A DNA stretch of 7,338 nucleotides from NCBI GenBank assembly GCA_964442345.1, contig CAYTZD010000059.1, positions 1 to 7,338 of the forward strand, read 5' to 3'. Origin of the DNA: Hippea sp964442345 (GTDB lineage: Bacteria > Campylobacterota_A > Desulfurellia > Desulfurellales > Hippeaceae). This document shows, in pieces, positions 6,072 through 7,338 of the stretch (the first letter of the stretch is position 1; each line of letters opens with the position of its first letter). The notes beneath the pieces were generated by a model. The model was not told where the DNA came from and did no database searches. It saw nothing but the letters and a program-made list of their open reading frames with translations. Made by a program: the position numbers and the translations under genes.

Positions 6072-7070
6072 ATGAGAAAAGGGCTTTTGCAAAGCTTGAT
6101 GGTTTTGCTTGTTTTGGTGGTTTTTGTTATTCCATCGTTTGCTAAACCTATTGTTATCAAATTCAGCCATGTCGTTGCAGTGGATACGCCCAAGGGTAAG
6201 GCAGCTGAGTATTTTGCCAAGATAGTTAAGGAGAGAACGCACGGCAAGGTTATCGTCAAGGTTTATCCTAATGCAATGCTTTACAACGACAGAGCAGCTA
6301 TTGAAGCCTTACAGATGGGTGCTATTCAGATGGCATGCCCAACAACAGCTAAATTTACCGGTTGGGTTCCACAGCTGCAGTTATTCGACTTGCCGTTCTT
6401 GTTTAAAAACTCAGAGCATTTGCACAAGGTTATGGATGGTGCTGTAGGCAAAAAGCTTCTTAATATGCTTAGAAAAAAGGGTCTTTTGGGTTTGGCTTAC
6501 TGGGATAATGGTTTTAAGGTTCTTTCAAACAGTAAGCATCCCATCGTTCTTCCTAAGGACTGCAAGGGTTTGAAGTTTAGAATTATGTCTTCAAGGGTTT
6601 TGGAAGCTCAATTTAAGGCTTTGGGTGCAAGCCCACAGGTTTTGCCTTTCTCTGAAGTCTATTCTGCTTTAGAACAGGGCGTTGTTGATGGTTGCGAGAA
6701 TCCATGGTCTAATCTTTATACAAAGAAATTCTATGAAGTTGCTCCTTATACGACAGAGACATACCACGGATATTTAGGTTATATTCTTGTTACAAATGCA
6801 AGATTTTGGGATAAACTTCCAGAAGATATCAAAAAGATTCTCGAAGGATGTATAAAGGATGCTACAGCTTATGAGAGAAAGTTAGCCGAAGAGCTTACCA
6901 AAAAACAGAGAGCTTTGGTTCTTAAAGACCCGAAGGTTAAGGATGTAGTCCTTACACCAGAGCAGAGAGAAGTCTGGAGAAAAACACTTTCTAAGGTTTA
7001 TCCAAAGTTCTATGATGTTATAGGAAAGGATTTGATTGAAGAAGCAATAAAAGAAGGTGAAGGGATGTAA
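6072..7070 (+). CDS. dctP: TRAP transporter solute-binding protein, DctP family
   Basis: Periplasmic protein that captures an organic acid, probably a C4-dicarboxylate, and delivers it to the DctQM membrane complex. The 332 residues begin with a signal peptide (MRK, a Leu/Val-rich core, cut after SFA at residue 24). The mature part starts with IKFSHVVAVDTPKGKAAEYF, typical of DctP. Other family marks are LFDLPFLF (104-111), KGLKFR at 165-170 whose R170 should bind the substrate carboxylate, and FSEVYSALEQGVVDGCENP (193-211) with N210. The match to dicarboxylate-type DctP is good, but carboxylate specificity cannot be settled by reading alone; other organic acids are possible. The gene starts 26 bases after the malic enzyme stop with no terminator or clear promoter between, so the two are probably co-transcribed. 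It ends with tandem stops (TAA TAA) before a strong hairpin that separates it from the membrane subunit gene. Confidence 0.93.
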   Translation: MRKGLLQSLMVLLVLVVFVIPSFAKPIVIKFSHVVAVDTPKGKAAEYFAKIVKERTHGKVIVKVYPNAMLYNDRAAIEALQMGAIQMACPTTAKFTGWVPQLQLFDLPFLFKNSEHLHKVMDGAVGKKLLNMLRKKGLLGLAYWDNGFKVLSNSKHPIVLPKDCKGLKFRIMSSRVLEAQFKALGASPQVLPFSEVYSALEQGVVDGCENPWSNLYTKKFYEVAPYTTETYHGYLGYILVTNARFWDKLPEDIKKILEGCIKDATAYERKLAEELTKKQRALVLKDPKVKDVVLTPEQREVWRKTLSKVYPKFYDVIGKDLIEEAIKEGEGM

Positions 7071-7076
7071 TAAATT

Positions 7077-7112
7077 AAAAAAAAGGGGGGGCTTTTGCCC
7101 CCTTTCTTTTTT
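7077..7112 (+). terminator. Intra-operon hairpin terminator/attenuator after dctP
   Basis: Eight A, seven G and a C, then a TTTT loop, then G plus five C, TTTC and six T. The GGGGGC/GCCCCC stem can be extended by G-T and A-T pairs and ends in a T-tract, the classic intrinsic terminator form. It lies between dctP and dctQ, so partial termination would leave more binding-protein mRNA than membrane-subunit mRNA. The A-tract on the left side means it could also work in the opposite direction. Confidence 0.88.
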
Positions 7113-7129
7113 AGGGGAGTAAGAGAACT

Positions 7130-7338
7130 ATGAGAAAAACCCTTGAGAAGATAGACAATATTCTTGGTGTTATAGACAAAACATTAATGATTATTTTGGC
7201 ATCTTCTGCCACCATACTTGCTTTTGTTAATGTCGTTGCGAGATATGTTTTTAATGCAAGTATAGTATGGGCAGGAGAACTTACGACATATCTGTTTATC
7301 TGGATGACGCTTTTTGGTGCAAGCTATGGTTTTGAAGT
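7130..7338 (+). CDS. dctQ: TRAP transporter small membrane subunit, DctQ family, 3' end missing
   Basis: The 69 readable codons encode the N-terminus of the small four-helix TRAP subunit that joins the DctM channel to form the sodium-driven importer served by DctP. After a charged start (MRKTLEKIDNILGVIDK), a first membrane helix spans about residues 18-38 (TLMIILASSATILAFVNVVAR). RYVFNASIVWAGEL follows, with the conserved Glu of the WxxEL motif, then a second helix beginning TTYLFIWMTLFGASYGF, in which the W and GA positions are family-typical. GGGGAG (7114-7119) lies 10 bases before ATG 7130. It is placed directly after the dctP hairpin, so its expression depends on read-through. No frame problem is seen up to the right edge, where the gene is cut. 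The large subunit dctM is expected next, outside the window. Confidence 0.88.
   Translation, partial: MRKTLEKIDNILGVIDKTLMIILASSATILAFVNVVARYVFNASIVWAGELTTYLFIWMTLFGASYGFE

Noticed and set aside
5927..6259. Minus-strand open frames across the maeB-dctP junction
   Set aside because: They are antisense to the conserved MaeB C-terminus and the DctP N-terminus and carry no recognisable domain.
1..7338. tRNA/rRNA genes, CRISPR repeats, insertion sequences, attachment sites
   Set aside because: I saw no cloverleaf-like elements, no regularly spaced repeats, no transposase motifs and no long inverted repeats. The window is filled by ordinary chromosomal genes.

Overview
The window is AT-rich bacterial DNA, densely coding on both strands, with no gene-free stretch longer than about 60 bases. 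Seven genes are supported: three on the minus strand (positions 1-2270) and four or more on the plus strand (2305-7338), diverging from a 34-base gap. The gene content (a TRAP transporter, a malic enzyme of the MaeB type, a KamA-type radical SAM enzyme), the strong AAGGAGG-like ribosome sites and the AGA/ATA-rich codon use suggest an anaerobic, perhaps thermophilic, heterotrophic Gram-negative. A Desulfurellales-like organism (Hippea or Desulfurella) would fit, but that is an impression from gene style, not a demonstrated assignment.

Minus strand, read from 2270 down to 1: a KamA-family radical SAM/PLP aminomutase, a small divergent MoaE-like protein, and an exported polysaccharide deacetylase that runs off the left edge. 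The three overlap by 14 and 4 bases, so they almost certainly form one translationally coupled transcript. Their combination has no obvious pathway logic and is the least explained part of the window.

Plus strand, 2305-3682: an ATPase and a membrane permease overlapping by 23 bases, together a FetA/FetB-type (YbbL/YbbM, UPF0014) ABC transporter. A near-consensus sigma-70 promoter (TTTACA-17-TATAAT) sits in the divergent gap. A weaker minus-strand promoter shares its -10 bases and would make the aminomutase mRNA nearly leaderless.

Plus strand, 3742-7338: a second strong promoter (TTGACA-17-TATAAA), whose -35 box overlaps the permease stop codon, drives a 767-residue malic enzyme with a C-terminal phosphotransacetylase-like domain. 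It is followed closely by a TRAP solute-binding protein (DctP type), a strong hairpin with a T-tract, and the start of the small TRAP membrane subunit (DctQ type), cut by the right edge. Together these look like a dicarboxylate module: periplasmic capture and sodium-driven import of a C4 acid, then decarboxylation of malate to pyruvate. The hairpin probably keeps the binding protein more abundant than the membrane subunits.
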